Shown piece by piece: positions 16,141 through 24,999 of a DNA stretch of 64,000 bases. The position numbers were made by a program, and so were the translations under genes. Numbering within the stretch: the first letter of the stretch is position 1; each line of letters begins with the position of its first letter. The stretch is from Nonomuraea roseoviolacea subsp. carminata (lineage in GTDB: Bacteria; Actinomycetota; Actinomycetes; Streptosporangiales; Streptosporangiaceae): assembly GCF_024172185.1 (NCBI RefSeq), contig NZ_JAMZEC010000001.1:9523001-9587000 (forward strand), in the 5' to 3' direction. The notes under the pieces were generated by a model that had not been told where the DNA came from, ran no database searches, and saw only the letters and a list, made by a program, of their open reading frames with translations.

Positions 16141-17967
16141 ATGAAGCGACTAGCAGCGGCAGCGGCGTTGCTGGGCCTTGCAGCCACCGTGACAGCGTGC
16201 AGCGGTGGTTCCACCAACAAGTCCGGTTCGGGCGGAGGTGGCGGGCTCTTCACCACGATCGACGTGAACAGGCCCGGTCTGGACGCGTCGGCCCCGGCCA
16301 ACCCCTACAACCCGAAGGGGAACTCGTTCCCCGCCTTCAACTCGATGAAGCTGGGCTGGGTCAAGAACCACCTGACGGACCCGAACCAGGCGCTCCCGGG
16401 CATCGCGGCCAGCTGGGAGGTCGCCCCCGACAACTCCGCCATCACGCTGAAGCTCCAGCCGAACGCGAAGTGGTCGGACGGCCAGCCGGTCACCGCCGAG
16501 GACGTCAAGATGTCCATCGGGATCGCGTACACGCAGGGCAGCACCGCCTTCTCGGTCACCCCGGGCGCGGCCGGAGTCGCCTCGGACGTGACCGTGGTCG
16601 ACGACAAGACCCTGAAGATCACGCAGGAGATGGCCAACCCGAGCCCCAAGTTCGTGCGCGGCGTGCTGGACACCACGGTCCTGCCGTCCCACGTCTGGAA
16701 GGACGTCCTGCCCGCGACGTTCTGGGACACGCTGAAGGCCGCCCGCGGTGACGACGCCGCCGCCGAGAAGGCGCGCGCCGACATCACCGCCCTCGGCCAG
16801 AAGGTCCTCACCTTCGCCCCGCCGAAGGACGTCTCGGCCGGCCCGTTCGTGCTGGAGCGGGTCAACCCCGCCGAGGCGCTGCTGGTCAAGAACAAGAACT
16901 TCTACAACGCCGCCAACGTGGCCCCGGCCCAGGTGAAGTTCCTCAACTACACCGGCAACGAGCAGATCTGGAACTACCTCACCGCCGGCAAGCTCGACCA
17001 GTCCGGCTTCATCGCGGCCCCCACGGACGTGATGAACCGGATCAAGCAGGCGCCGGGCAACGAGGTCATCAAGGGCTACTCGCCGGTGGCCGTGAGCATG
17101 GCCTTCAACCAGTCCAAGAAGCCGTACGACAACGTGCACGTGCGCCGCGGCCTGGCCTACCTCATCAACCGCGACGAGGTCACCAAGGTCGCCTCGCCCG
17201 AGGGCGGCACCCCGGCCGTCACCACCAGCGGCATCCACCAGAAGGCCGCCCAGGCGTGGATCCCCGACACGCTGCCCAAGCTCGACCCGTACAAGCCGGA
17301 CCCGGCCAAGGCGGAGGCCGAGTTCAAGCAGGCCGGCCTGGCCAAGAAGGACGGCAAGTGGACCCTCGCCGACGGCACGCCGTGGAAGGTGTCCATGCAC
17401 GCGCCCTCCGGCTTCTCCGACTGGCTGTCGGCCCAGGAGAACATCAAGAGCCAGCTCGTCAAGAACGGCATCGACGCCGAGGTCGTCACCACCACCGACT
17501 ACCCGCTCTACCTGGAGGAGCTGGCGGCCGGCAAGTACGACGTCGGCTTCTGGCTGATGGCGCTCGGCCCCGCGCCGTACGACATCTTCCAGCGCCTCTA
17601 CGGCGCCTCCAACGGCTGGACGAACGTGGCCGGCAAGGTCACGCACGCCGCGCCCGGCAAGAACGGCAACTGGATGGGCGGCCCCGAGCAGATCGAGGTC
17701 GACGGCGCCAAGATCAACCCCGGTGAGCTGACCGGCAAGCTCAACACGGCCACCGCCGACCAGGCCAAGCCGATCATGGCCCAGCTCGCCACCGCCGCCA
17801 ACCAGGACCTCCCGGTCATCCAGCTCTGGGACTACGTCAACAACCAGTTCGTCAACAACACCCGCTTCACCGGCTGGCCGCACGACGACGAGATCCTCCG
17901 CCTGGGCACCGGGGTGCTCCCCGCCGGCGTGTGGATCCAGCTCGGCATGGTCAAGGCGAAGCAGTAA
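16141..17967 (+). CDS. ABC importer solute-binding lipoprotein, family 5 (Dpp/Opp type)
   Basis: A 608-aa extracellular lipoprotein that captures peptides or oligosaccharides for import. A lipoprotein signal precedes the lipobox TVTAC, with the lipidated Cys at residue 20, followed by a Ser/Gly linker. The body shows family-5 features: WEVAPDNSAITLKLQPNAKW, DGQPVTAEDVKMSI and NVHVRRGLAYLINRDE. It is first of a five-gene transporter operon, 7 nt before the permease gene. The block continues into cell-wall recycling genes, so a muropeptide ligand is an attractive inference; sequence alone does not identify it. Confidence 0.9.
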   Translation: MKRLAAAAALLGLAATVTACSGGSTNKSGSGGGGGLFTTIDVNRPGLDASAPANPYNPKGNSFPAFNSMKLGWVKNHLTDPNQALPGIAASWEVAPDNSAITLKLQPNAKWSDGQPVTAEDVKMSIGIAYTQGSTAFSVTPGAAGVASDVTVVDDKTLKITQEMANPSPKFVRGVLDTTVLPSHVWKDVLPATFWDTLKAARGDDAAAEKARADITALGQKVLTFAPPKDVSAGPFVLERVNPAEALLVKNKNFYNAANVAPAQVKFLNYTGNEQIWNYLTAGKLDQSGFIAAPTDVMNRIKQAPGNEVIKGYSPVAVSMAFNQSKKPYDNVHVRRGLAYLINRDEVTKVASPEGGTPAVTTSGIHQKAAQAWIPDTLPKLDPYKPDPAKAEAEFKQAGLAKKDGKWTLADGTPWKVSMHAPSGFSDWLSAQENIKSQLVKNGIDAEVVTTTDYPLYLEELAAGKYDVGFWLMALGPAPYDIFQRLYGASNGWTNVAGKVTHAAPGKNGNWMGGPEQIEVDGAKINPGELTGKLNTATADQAKPIMAQLATAANQDLPVIQLWDYVNNQFVNNTRFTGWPHDDEILRLGTGVLPAGVWIQLGMVKAKQ

Positions 17968-17974
17968 GGCCCAT

Positions 17975-18982
17975 ATGACGGTCATCGCACGGCGACTCGC
18001 GGGCCACCTGGCCCGCGGGCTCGTCATGATCCTCGTGGTCGCCACGATCAGCTTCTTCATCGTCAACAACATCCCGGGCGACCCCATGGCCGCCCGCTAC
18101 GAGAAGCTCATCGAGGGCGGCATGTCCCCGGAGGCGGCCGCGCAGGCCGTCAAGGTGCTCTACGGCTTCCAGCCGACCGGCACCCTGTGGCAGCAGTACA
18201 CCGACTACATGGGCGGCCTGCTCCACCTCGACCTCGGCGTCTCCGTCAGCAGGCCCGGCACCCCGGTCCTCGACGTGCTGGGCGAGGCGGCGAAGTGGAC
18301 GGTGCTGCCCGTGCTGGCGGGCACGCTGCTGAGCTTCCTCGTCGGCGTCATGCTCGGGGTGTTCGCGGCGATCAGGCGCACGAGCAAGCTGGGCGACGCC
18401 CTGGCGATCTCCGGCTCGCTGCTGCACGGCATCCCGCAGTACGTGCTGGCGATGCTGCTCGTGGTGATCTTCGCGACGCTCATCCCGATCCTGCCCGCCG
18501 ACGGGCCGGTGGACATCCTCTTCGAACCCGGGTTCAACGCCGGCTACATCGGATCGCTCGCCGAGCACGCCGTGCTGCCGGTCGTCACCTACGCCCTGTC
18601 GGCGTACGGCGGCTGGATCCTGGCGATGAAGTCGAGTGTGGTGACCGTCCTGGGCGACGACTTCATCCTGGCCGCCGAGCTGCGCGGGATGAAGCGCTCG
18701 ATCGTCTTCCGCTACATCGCGCGCAACGCGATCCTGCCGCTGTTCACGATCCTGGCGCTGTCGCTGGGTCTGCTGCTCGGCGGCGCGGTGTTCATCGAGA
18801 AGATCTTCAACTACCCGGGCCTCGGCCTGATGCTCATCGACGGCGTCAACGACCGCGACTACGCGCTGATGAGCGGGGCGTTCCTGCTCATCACGGGCGC
18901 GGTGATCGTGGCCAACATCGTGGCCGACCTCTTCTACAGCACGATCGACCCGCGGGTGCGCAGCGGCGAGGAGGCGGCATGA
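17975..18982 (+). CDS. ABC importer permease, DppB type
   Basis: A 335-aa integral membrane permease. It starts with the typical membrane helix (VMILVVATISFFIVNNIPGD), has about six membrane segments, and the EAA coupling loop LRGMKRSIVFRYIARNAI that docks to the ATPases. The end FYSTIDPRVRSGEEAA is a classic DppB/OppB C-terminus. It begins 7 nt after the binding-protein gene and overlaps the next permease gene in an ATGA arrangement, so all are co-translated. Confidence 0.92.
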   Translation: MTVIARRLAGHLARGLVMILVVATISFFIVNNIPGDPMAARYEKLIEGGMSPEAAAQAVKVLYGFQPTGTLWQQYTDYMGGLLHLDLGVSVSRPGTPVLDVLGEAAKWTVLPVLAGTLLSFLVGVMLGVFAAIRRTSKLGDALAISGSLLHGIPQYVLAMLLVVIFATLIPILPADGPVDILFEPGFNAGYIGSLAEHAVLPVVTYALSAYGGWILAMKSSVVTVLGDDFILAAELRGMKRSIVFRYIARNAILPLFTILALSLGLLLGGAVFIEKIFNYPGLGLMLIDGVNDRDYALMSGAFLLITGAVIVANIVADLFYSTIDPRVRSGEEAA

Positions 18983-19896
18983 GCGCCACGGTCATCCCCG
19001 AGACCTCCGGCGGCGGCATCTCCACGGCCTCGGCCATGCGGCGCAACTTCTGGCGCGGCGTGTGGCGGGTCATGAGACGCAAGCCCAGCCGGCTGGCCGG
19101 CGCGGTCATCCTGGTCGGCTTCGCGTTCATGGCCGTCCTCGGGCCGATGTTCTACCCCGACAACCTGCCGGGCGACGCCAACGCCATCACGCGCCCGCCG
19201 AGCTGGGAGCACTGGTTCGGCACCGACCCGCAGGGCCGCGACGTGCTCGCGCTGGTCATCACCGGCTCCCGTTACGTGCTGCTCAGCGCCGCCGTGACCG
19301 CGCTCATCACCGTGGTCTTCGGCACCGGGCTCGGGCTGTTCTCCGGCTTCAAGCGGGGCCGCTGGGACACCGTGCTCATGCGGGTCACCGACATGAAGCT
19401 GACGATCCCCGGCCTGCCCCTGCTGCTCGTCCTCGCGACGGTCTGGAAGTTCGGCAACCCGCTGCAGATGGGCCTCGTGCTCGGCCTGCTCGGCTGGGGC
19501 GGCGTGGCCCGCGCGGTGCGGGCCCAGACGCTGTCGCTGCGCGAGCGCGGCTTCATCGAGGCGGCGCGCGGGCTGGGCCTGTCCACCGGCCACATCATCG
19601 GCAAGGAGCTGCTGCCGAGCATGGCGCCGTACATCGCGATGAACATGCTCATCGCGGTCACCGGCGCCGTCTACGCGCAGGTCGGCCTGTTCTTCCTCGG
19701 CGTGCTGCCGTACGAGTCGAACAACTGGGGCGTCATGCTCAACCTGGCCGTCTTCCAGGCCGGCGCGATGATCACCCCGTACGCGCTCGGCTACCTGCTG
19801 GCGCCGCTGCTCGCGATCCTGCTGCTGACGCTCGGCATCGTGCTCGTCGTCGACGCCATGGACGAGATCTTCAACCCCCGGCTGCGTGAGGAGTAA
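18979..19896 (+). CDS. ABC importer permease, DppC type
   Basis: A 305-aa second permease. The cytoplasmic N-terminus FWRGVWRVMRRKPSRLAGAV leads into the first membrane helix. The periplasmic WEHWFGTDPQGRDVLALVI is diagnostic of DppC/OppC proteins. The EAA loop is RGFIEAARGLGLSTGHII and the end is AMDEIFNPRLREE. The ATG overlaps the preceding stop, giving strict coupling with the DppB-type partner. Confidence 0.92.
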   Translation: MSATVIPETSGGGISTASAMRRNFWRGVWRVMRRKPSRLAGAVILVGFAFMAVLGPMFYPDNLPGDANAITRPPSWEHWFGTDPQGRDVLALVITGSRYVLLSAAVTALITVVFGTGLGLFSGFKRGRWDTVLMRVTDMKLTIPGLPLLLVLATVWKFGNPLQMGLVLGLLGWGGVARAVRAQTLSLRERGFIEAARGLGLSTGHIIGKELLPSMAPYIAMNMLIAVTGAVYAQVGLFFLGVLPYESNNWGVMLNLAVFQAGAMITPYALGYLLAPLLAILLLTLGIVLVVDAMDEIFNPRLREE

Positions 19897-19902
19897 CCAC
19901 CG

Positions 19903-20943
19903 GTGGCCCAGCCAGAGACGGCACCCCCGCAGACGGCACCCGCGCCTGTCCCGGCGCCGGTCACGCCCGCGCCCGGGGTGCGCATCGACGGCCTGACCGT
20001 CGTCTACAAGACCACCGCGGGCGAGCTGCCGGCCGTTCGCGACGTCAGCCTCACCCTGGAGCCCGGCTCGATCACCGGCATCGTCGGCGAGTCCGGGTCC
20101 GGCAAGTCCACGCTGGCGCTGTCGCTGCTCAACGCGGTGCAGCCACCGGGGCGGATCGCGGCCGGCAGCGTGGAGATCGACGGGCTCGGCGACGTCGTCG
20201 GGCTCGCGGGCGAGCGGCTGCGCAAGGCGCGCGGCGCGCACATCGGGTACGTCTTCCAGGCGGCCCAGAACTCCCTGAACCCGCTCAAGACGGTCGGCAA
20301 GCAGCTCCTCGACCTGGGCCGCTCCCACGGCGTGGACGACCTGCGCGGCCTGGTGCGCGAGGCGAAGGAGCTGCTCGGCCGGATGGGGCTGGACGGCGCG
20401 CGGGTGCTCGACTCGCACCAGCACGAGCTGTCCGGCGGCATGCGGCAGCGGGTCGGCATCATGCTGGCGCTGGTGCTCAACGCCCATCTCGTCGTCCTCG
20501 ACGAGCCGACCACCGCCCTCGACATGATCACCCAGGCCAACATCCTGAAGATCGTGCGCGAGGTCCACGCCGAGCGCGGCCTGACCACGCTGGTCATCAC
20601 CCACGACATCGGCGTGGTGGCCGAGGTGGCCGATCGGCTGGCCGTCATGTACGGCGGGCGGCTGGTGGAGCAGGGACCCACGCGCGAGGTGCTGCACGCG
20701 CCCCGCCACCCCTACACCCGGGGCCTCATCCAGGCCATCCCCCGCCTGGTCGGCGACATCGACGAGGCGCGGGCGCTGCCCGGCCGGCCGCCGACGCTGG
20801 CGACCGTGCCGAAGCAGGGCTGCGTGTTCCGGGAACGCTGCGCCCTGCGCATGGACATCTGTGAGACCGACGATCCGGCGGCCCTGGCCGACGGGCCGAG
20901 GATCGTGGCCTGCCACGCGGTGGGCGTGAAGGAGCGCGCGTGA
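19903..20943 (+). CDS. ABC importer ATPase, DppD type
   Basis: A 346-aa ATPase of the oligopeptide transporter group. After a Pro/Ala-rich N-terminal tail (about 1-28) come Walker A GESGSGKST, signature LSGGMRQRVG, Walker B LVVLDEPTTALD and switch His in VITHDIGVV. The oligopeptide C-terminal extension has HPYTRGLIQAIP and the Cys cluster GCVFRERCALRMDIC, a feature of this group. A GTG start with GAGGAG upstream is used. Its stop overlaps the GTG of the next ATPase gene. Confidence 0.92.
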   Translation: MAQPETAPPQTAPAPVPAPVTPAPGVRIDGLTVVYKTTAGELPAVRDVSLTLEPGSITGIVGESGSGKSTLALSLLNAVQPPGRIAAGSVEIDGLGDVVGLAGERLRKARGAHIGYVFQAAQNSLNPLKTVGKQLLDLGRSHGVDDLRGLVREAKELLGRMGLDGARVLDSHQHELSGGMRQRVGIMLALVLNAHLVVLDEPTTALDMITQANILKIVREVHAERGLTTLVITHDIGVVAEVADRLAVMYGGRLVEQGPTREVLHAPRHPYTRGLIQAIPRLVGDIDEARALPGRPPTLATVPKQGCVFRERCALRMDICETDDPAALADGPRIVACHAVGVKERA

Positions 20944-21950
20944 TCACGGCTACCGGCATCACCAGGACCTTCAGGCAGCGGGGCGGCGTGCTCGCCGGGC
21001 GCGAGGTGCAGGCGCTGCGCGGCGTCGACTTCTCGATCGCCAAGGGCGGGGCCGCCTCGTTCATCGGCGAGTCGGGCTGCGGCAAGACCACGCTGGGGCG
21101 GATCATCGCGGGGCTGGAGTCGTACGACGGCGGCGAGATCGCCATCGGCGGCACGCCGATGACGCCGCTCAAGCCCAAGCAGCGCCAGCCGCACTTCCGC
21201 AAGATCCAGATGATCCACCAGGACCCCTACTCGGCCCTGAACCCCACCCGCACCATCCACCAGACCCTCCAGGCGCCGCTGGCGCTGCGGGCCCGCCAGA
21301 CCGGCCGCTCGAAGCAGTGGATGGAGGAGCGGGCCGCCGAGGTGCTGTCGCTGGTCGGCCTCGACCCGGGCAGCGTGCTGTCGCGCTACCCGCACCAGCT
21401 CTCCGGCGGCATGCGGCAGCGCGTCGTCATCGCCCGCGCGCTGACCGTGGACCCCGAGATGCTCGTCGCCGACGAGGCCGTCTCGATGATCGACGTGTCG
21501 CTGCGGCTCGGCATCCTCGCGCTGCTGAAGGACCTGCGCGAGCGGCTCGGCGTGGCCGTGCTGTTCATCACCCACGACGTGGCCACCGCCCGCTACATCG
21601 GCGACGACGGCGAGCTGTTCGTCATCTACCGGGGCCAGGTCGTGGAGCGCGGGCCGGTGGACACCGTCATCGCCGACCCGGTCCACCCGTACACGCAGTC
21701 GCTGCTGTCGGCCATCCCCGTGCTGCACGGGCTGGAGGAGCCGGGCGAGCAGCCGGTCGTGCCGCTGGAGTCGCTGGACGAGTCGCGGGCCGACGCCGGC
21801 TGCCTGTTCGCCCGCCGCTGCCCGTTCCGGAGCGAGCGGTGCGAGAGCGAGCTGCCGCTGCTCCAGGTGACCGACGGCGTCCCGCAGGAGCACGCCTGCT
21901 TCCACCCGGAGCGCCGCAGCGTGATCGCCCGCCCGCTGAGCGGCGTGTGA
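20940..21950 (+). CDS. ABC importer ATPase, DppF type
   Basis: A 336-aa partner ATPase. Walker A is GESGCGKTT, signature LSGGMRQRVVIARAL, Walker B LVADEAVSMID and switch His FITHDVATARY. The C-terminal domain has HPYTQSLLSAIP and the Cys-rich CLFARRCPFRSERC. It is the GTG-starting final transporter gene, coupled upstream by a GTGA overlap and downstream by another overlap to the acetyltransferase gene. Confidence 0.92.
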   Translation: MITATGITRTFRQRGGVLAGREVQALRGVDFSIAKGGAASFIGESGCGKTTLGRIIAGLESYDGGEIAIGGTPMTPLKPKQRQPHFRKIQMIHQDPYSALNPTRTIHQTLQAPLALRARQTGRSKQWMEERAAEVLSLVGLDPGSVLSRYPHQLSGGMRQRVVIARALTVDPEMLVADEAVSMIDVSLRLGILALLKDLRERLGVAVLFITHDVATARYIGDDGELFVIYRGQVVERGPVDTVIADPVHPYTQSLLSAIPVLHGLEEPGEQPVVPLESLDESRADAGCLFARRCPFRSERCESELPLLQVTDGVPQEHACFHPERRSVIARPLSGV

Positions 21951-22822
21951 TCCGCGTGCGCGAGGGTTCCGCTCTGGGCGGGGAGGACCTGGAGCGGGCC
22001 GTCCGGGCCGCGGAGGCGGCGCTGACGCTGGACGCCCCCGAGGCGGGCGCGCTGGTGCGGCGGCTGGCCGCCCCACCGCCGGACCGCGTCTGGGGCGCGC
22101 TGGTGACCGACGGCGGCGTGGTCCTGGCGTCCCTGTCGTCGCGCGAGCCCACCGTGGGCCACCTGGACCTGCTGGCCGTCCATCCGGAACGGCAGGGCCG
22201 CGGCCTCGGCCGGGAGCTGGTCCGCGCGGCCGAGGAGTGGCTGCGCGGTCGCGGCGCGACGCAGGTGCGCCTGGCCGGCAACCCGCCGTGCTACGCCTGG
22301 CCGGGCGTGGACGTCCGCTACACCGCCGCCGCCTGCCTGGCCGAGAGCCTCGGCTACGAGCGCTACCACGTCGCCTGGAACATGACCGCCCCCCTCGGCC
22401 CCGGCGCCGACCTGTCCACCGAGGCCGACGAGGCCCTGCTGGCCGGCCAGGGCGTGGCCGTGCGCCGGGCCGGCGACGACCGCGACCGGGTGGCCGCGTT
22501 CGTGGCGGAGCACTGGAACGAGCGCTGGGCCTGGGAGGCGGCCAACGCCGCCGGCCTGCACTACGCCGAGCGCGACGGCCGGGTGCTGGCGTTCGCGGCG
22601 TGGGGCGCGCGGCCCGCGTGGTTCGGGCCGATGGGCACGGCGCCGGAGGCGCGCGGGCTCGGCGTGGGCCGGGTGCTGCTGCGCCGCTGCCTGGCCGAGC
22701 AGCGCGCCGCCGGGCAGGACACCGCCGAGATCGGCTGGGTGGGGCCGCTGCGGTTCTACGCGCGCGCCGTGGGCGCGCGCGCCGAACGCGTCTTCTGGCT
22801 CTACCGGCGCGACCTGGCGTGA
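21947..22822 (+). CDS. Two-domain GNAT acetyltransferase coupled to the ABC importer
   Basis: A 291-aa protein with two GNAT folds. The first acetyl-CoA motif A is LLAVHPERQGRGLGREL (about residues 70-90) and the second MGTAPEARGLGVGRVLL (about 225-245). Both have intact Q/RxxGxG/A pockets. It starts at GTG 21947, overlapping the stop of the DppF-type ATPase, so it is produced together with the importer. This hints that it acetylates an imported compound, for example a deacetylated amino sugar or a peptide; that is an inference from position only. It is convergent with the muramidase gene, 2 nt away. Confidence 0.85.
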   Translation: MIRVREGSALGGEDLERAVRAAEAALTLDAPEAGALVRRLAAPPPDRVWGALVTDGGVVLASLSSREPTVGHLDLLAVHPERQGRGLGRELVRAAEEWLRGRGATQVRLAGNPPCYAWPGVDVRYTAAACLAESLGYERYHVAWNMTAPLGPGADLSTEADEALLAGQGVAVRRAGDDRDRVAAFVAEHWNERWAWEAANAAGLHYAERDGRVLAFAAWGARPAWFGPMGTAPEARGLGVGRVLLRRCLAEQRAAGQDTAEIGWVGPLRFYARAVGARAERVFWLYRRDLA

Positions 22823-22824
22823 TG

Positions 22825-23937
22825 TCACGCGTAGAGCAACGGTCCTCCTGGGGGCGCGGGCTCGGGGCACAGCGCCCGCGGGTCCTCGCCCTTGTCCAGG
22901 CACGCCGTGAGCGTGTCCGACCCCCACAGGTGGTCCTCGAAGCCCTCGGGCCCCCACCAGCCGAAGCCGTCCGGGTGGAGCGTGCGGGCCACGTGCAGCA
23001 TGGACACGCCGGTCAGCACCGGCCGGAACGCGGCCCGGTCGTGGACGTGGAGCTGGACGCCGCGCACGGCCGCCCCCGCGTGCTTGTGGAAGGTGGGGGT
23101 GAACCAGGTGTCGCGGAAGCGCACCCCCGGCAGGCCGAGGGCGTTCAGCTCGGCGGCGAAGCGCTCGTCCACGAACGGCGCGCCGACCAGCTCGAACGGC
23201 CGGGTCGTGCCGCGCCCCTCCGAGAACGTGGTGCCCTCGAACAGCGCGGTGCCCGGGTAGGCGAGCGCGGTGTCGGGGGTCGGCATGTTGACCGACGGCA
23301 TCACCCACGGCAGCCCGGTCGCGGCGGCGTCCATGTCGCGCCGCCAGCCCTCCATCCGCACGACCTCCAGGTCGAGGTCGAAGCCGAACAGCAGCGCCAG
23401 CTCCCCCACGGTCCTGCCGTGCCGCACCGGGATCGGGAAGCGGCCGACGAAGCTCGCGAACGCCGGGTCCAGCCCCGGCCCCTCGGTCACGGCGCCGCCG
23501 AGCGGGTTCGGCCGGTCGAGCACCACGAACCGCAGGCCCAGCCGCTGCGCCGAGGCCATGAGGTCGTACATCGTCCACACGAAGGTGTAGAAGCGGGCGC
23601 CCACGTCGGCGATGTCGAAGACCAGCGTGTCCACCCCCGAGCGGGCGACCACCTCGTCCAGCGCCGCGCCGGACCGCTTGTGGGTGTCGTAGGCGGGCAG
23701 GCCCGTCCTCGGGTCGGTGGTGTCGGGCTCGCTGGAGTCGGCCTGCGCGGTGCCGCGCACACCGTGCTCCGGCCCGAACAGCGCCACCAGCGGCGCGCCG
23801 CCGGCCAGCAGCGCCTCGGCCGTGGGTGTCAGATCGGGAAGGACCCCGGTGGGGTTGGTGATGAGGCCGAGCCGCCGTCCACCCGCCAGAGAGGGATCCG
23901 CGGCCAGCCGTTCGGCTCCGGTTCGCACGTACGTCAT
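22825..23937 (-). CDS. namZ: Exo-beta-N-acetylmuramidase (NamZ / DUF1343 family)
   Basis: A 370-aa member of the DUF1343 family, whose characterised member, NamZ of Bacillus subtilis, removes MurNAc from non-reducing ends of peptidoglycan fragments. Recognisable family segments are LGLITNPTGVLPDL, LVALFGPEHGVRGTAQA, YDTHKRSGAALDE, TLVFDIADVGARFYTFVWTM, VVLDRPNPLGG, FEGTTFSEGRGTTRPFELVG and RDTWFTPTFHKHAG. Unlike secreted homologues it has no signal peptide, so it should act in the cytosol on imported disaccharides. It is divergent from murQ across a 42-bp promoter region, which supports the assignment. Confidence 0.9.
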   Translation of the reverse strand: MTYVRTGAERLAADPSLAGGRRLGLITNPTGVLPDLTPTAEALLAGGAPLVALFGPEHGVRGTAQADSSEPDTTDPRTGLPAYDTHKRSGAALDEVVARSGVDTLVFDIADVGARFYTFVWTMYDLMASAQRLGLRFVVLDRPNPLGGAVTEGPGLDPAFASFVGRFPIPVRHGRTVGELALLFGFDLDLEVVRMEGWRRDMDAAATGLPWVMPSVNMPTPDTALAYPGTALFEGTTFSEGRGTTRPFELVGAPFVDERFAAELNALGLPGVRFRDTWFTPTFHKHAGAAVRGVQLHVHDRAAFRPVLTGVSMLHVARTLHPDGFGWWGPEGFEDHLWGSDTLTACLDKGEDPRALCPEPAPPGGPLLYA

Positions 23938-23949
23938 GAATCCATAGTC

Positions 23950-23964
23950 TGAAAGATATTTACA
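23950..23964. promoter_or_regulatory. Candidate operator in the namZ-murQ divergent promoter
   Basis: TGAAAGATATTTACA is an AT-rich imperfect palindrome in the 42-bp gap between the two start codons. Its overall form (TGAAA...TTT.CA) is similar to sites bound by RpiR/MurR-type sugar-phosphate regulators, but no such regulator gene is in the window. It probably also overlaps the -10 elements. Confidence 0.4.
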
Positions 23965-23979
23965 AGAGAGAAGGAGAAG

Positions 23980-24963
23980 GTGGAAATTAGCGTCATGATT
24001 GATCCGCTACCCGAGCCCTCCACCGATGCGTCCACCGGGTCCTCCGCCGGATCTTCCGGCGGGCCCGCCGTGCCCGCCGGGGAGCTGGCCACCGAGCAGA
24101 GCGACCCCCGTTACGCCCAGATCGACCGGCTGCCGACCGAGCAGATCGCGAGCCTGATGAACCAGGCCGACGCCGCGGTGCCCGCCGCGGTCGCGGTGGC
24201 GGTCCCCGCCATCTCGGCCGCGATCGACGCGATCTCGGCGCGGATGGGCTCGGGCGGCCGGCTGCTGTACGTCGGCGCGGGCACCTCGGGACGGCTCGCC
24301 GTGCTCGACGCCTCGGAGTGCCCGCCCACGTTCGGCACGGACCCCGAGCTGGTCCAGGGCGTCATCGCCGGCGGCCCGGACGCGCTGACCCGGTCCGTGG
24401 AGGGCGCGGAGGACGACGCCGAGGCCGGCGCCGCGGACATGGCGCGCCTGGAGGTGGGACCGCTCGACTCGGTGGTGGGCGTGTCCGCCAGCGGCCGTGC
24501 CCCGTTCGTGCTGGGCGCCCTGGCCGAGGCGCGGCGGCGCGGCGCGCTGACCGCGGCCCTGTCGTGCAACGACGGCGCGCCCCTGTCGGCCGCCGCCGAG
24601 CACGCGATCGAGGTCGTCGTGGGGCCCGAGGTGGTGGCCGGCTCGACCCGCCTCAAGGCGGGCACCGCCCAGAAGCTCGTCCTCAACATGATCTCCACGA
24701 TCGTGATGGTGCGGCTCGGCCGCACGTACGGGAACCGGATGATCGAGATGTCGGCCATGAACAGCAAGCTCGCCGACCGGGCGGTGCGCATGGTCGTCGA
24801 CATCACCGGCGCCGACCGGGAGACCGCGGCCCGGGCCGTGGACGAGGCCGGCGGCCAGGCCAAGACGGCCGTGGTGATGATCCAGCACGGGCTCGACGCG
24901 GAGGGCGCCCGGGCGCTGCTGGAGTCGCACGGCGAGCGGCTCAGCGACGCGCTGAGCGGCTGA
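23980..24963 (+). CDS. murQ: N-acetylmuramic acid 6-phosphate etherase MurQ
   Basis: A cytosolic SIS-fold etherase that removes the lactyl group from MurNAc-6-phosphate, giving GlcNAc-6-phosphate and D-lactate. Signature segments are LATEQSDPRYAQIDRLPTE, GAGTSGRLAVLDASECPPT (with the catalytic Glu region), VSASGRAPFVLGAL, GSTRLKAGTAQKLVLNMIST and MIEMSAMNSKLADRA. Its 327 aa include a Ser/Gly-rich N-terminal extension of about 30 residues. The start is uncertain: GTG 23980 is very close to GGAG (3 nt), while ATG 23995 is 12 nt from GGTGG. The serine hydrolase gene follows after 36 nt. Confidence 0.95.
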   Translation: MEISVMIDPLPEPSTDASTGSSAGSSGGPAVPAGELATEQSDPRYAQIDRLPTEQIASLMNQADAAVPAAVAVAVPAISAAIDAISARMGSGGRLLYVGAGTSGRLAVLDASECPPTFGTDPELVQGVIAGGPDALTRSVEGAEDDAEAGAADMARLEVGPLDSVVGVSASGRAPFVLGALAEARRRGALTAALSCNDGAPLSAAAEHAIEVVVGPEVVAGSTRLKAGTAQKLVLNMISTIVMVRLGRTYGNRMIEMSAMNSKLADRAVRMVVDITGADRETAARAVDEAGGQAKTAVVMIQHGLDAEGARALLESHGERLSDALSG

Positions 24964-24999
24964 CGCCGGGGACGCCGGGGACGAGGGAGAGGGGGGAAG

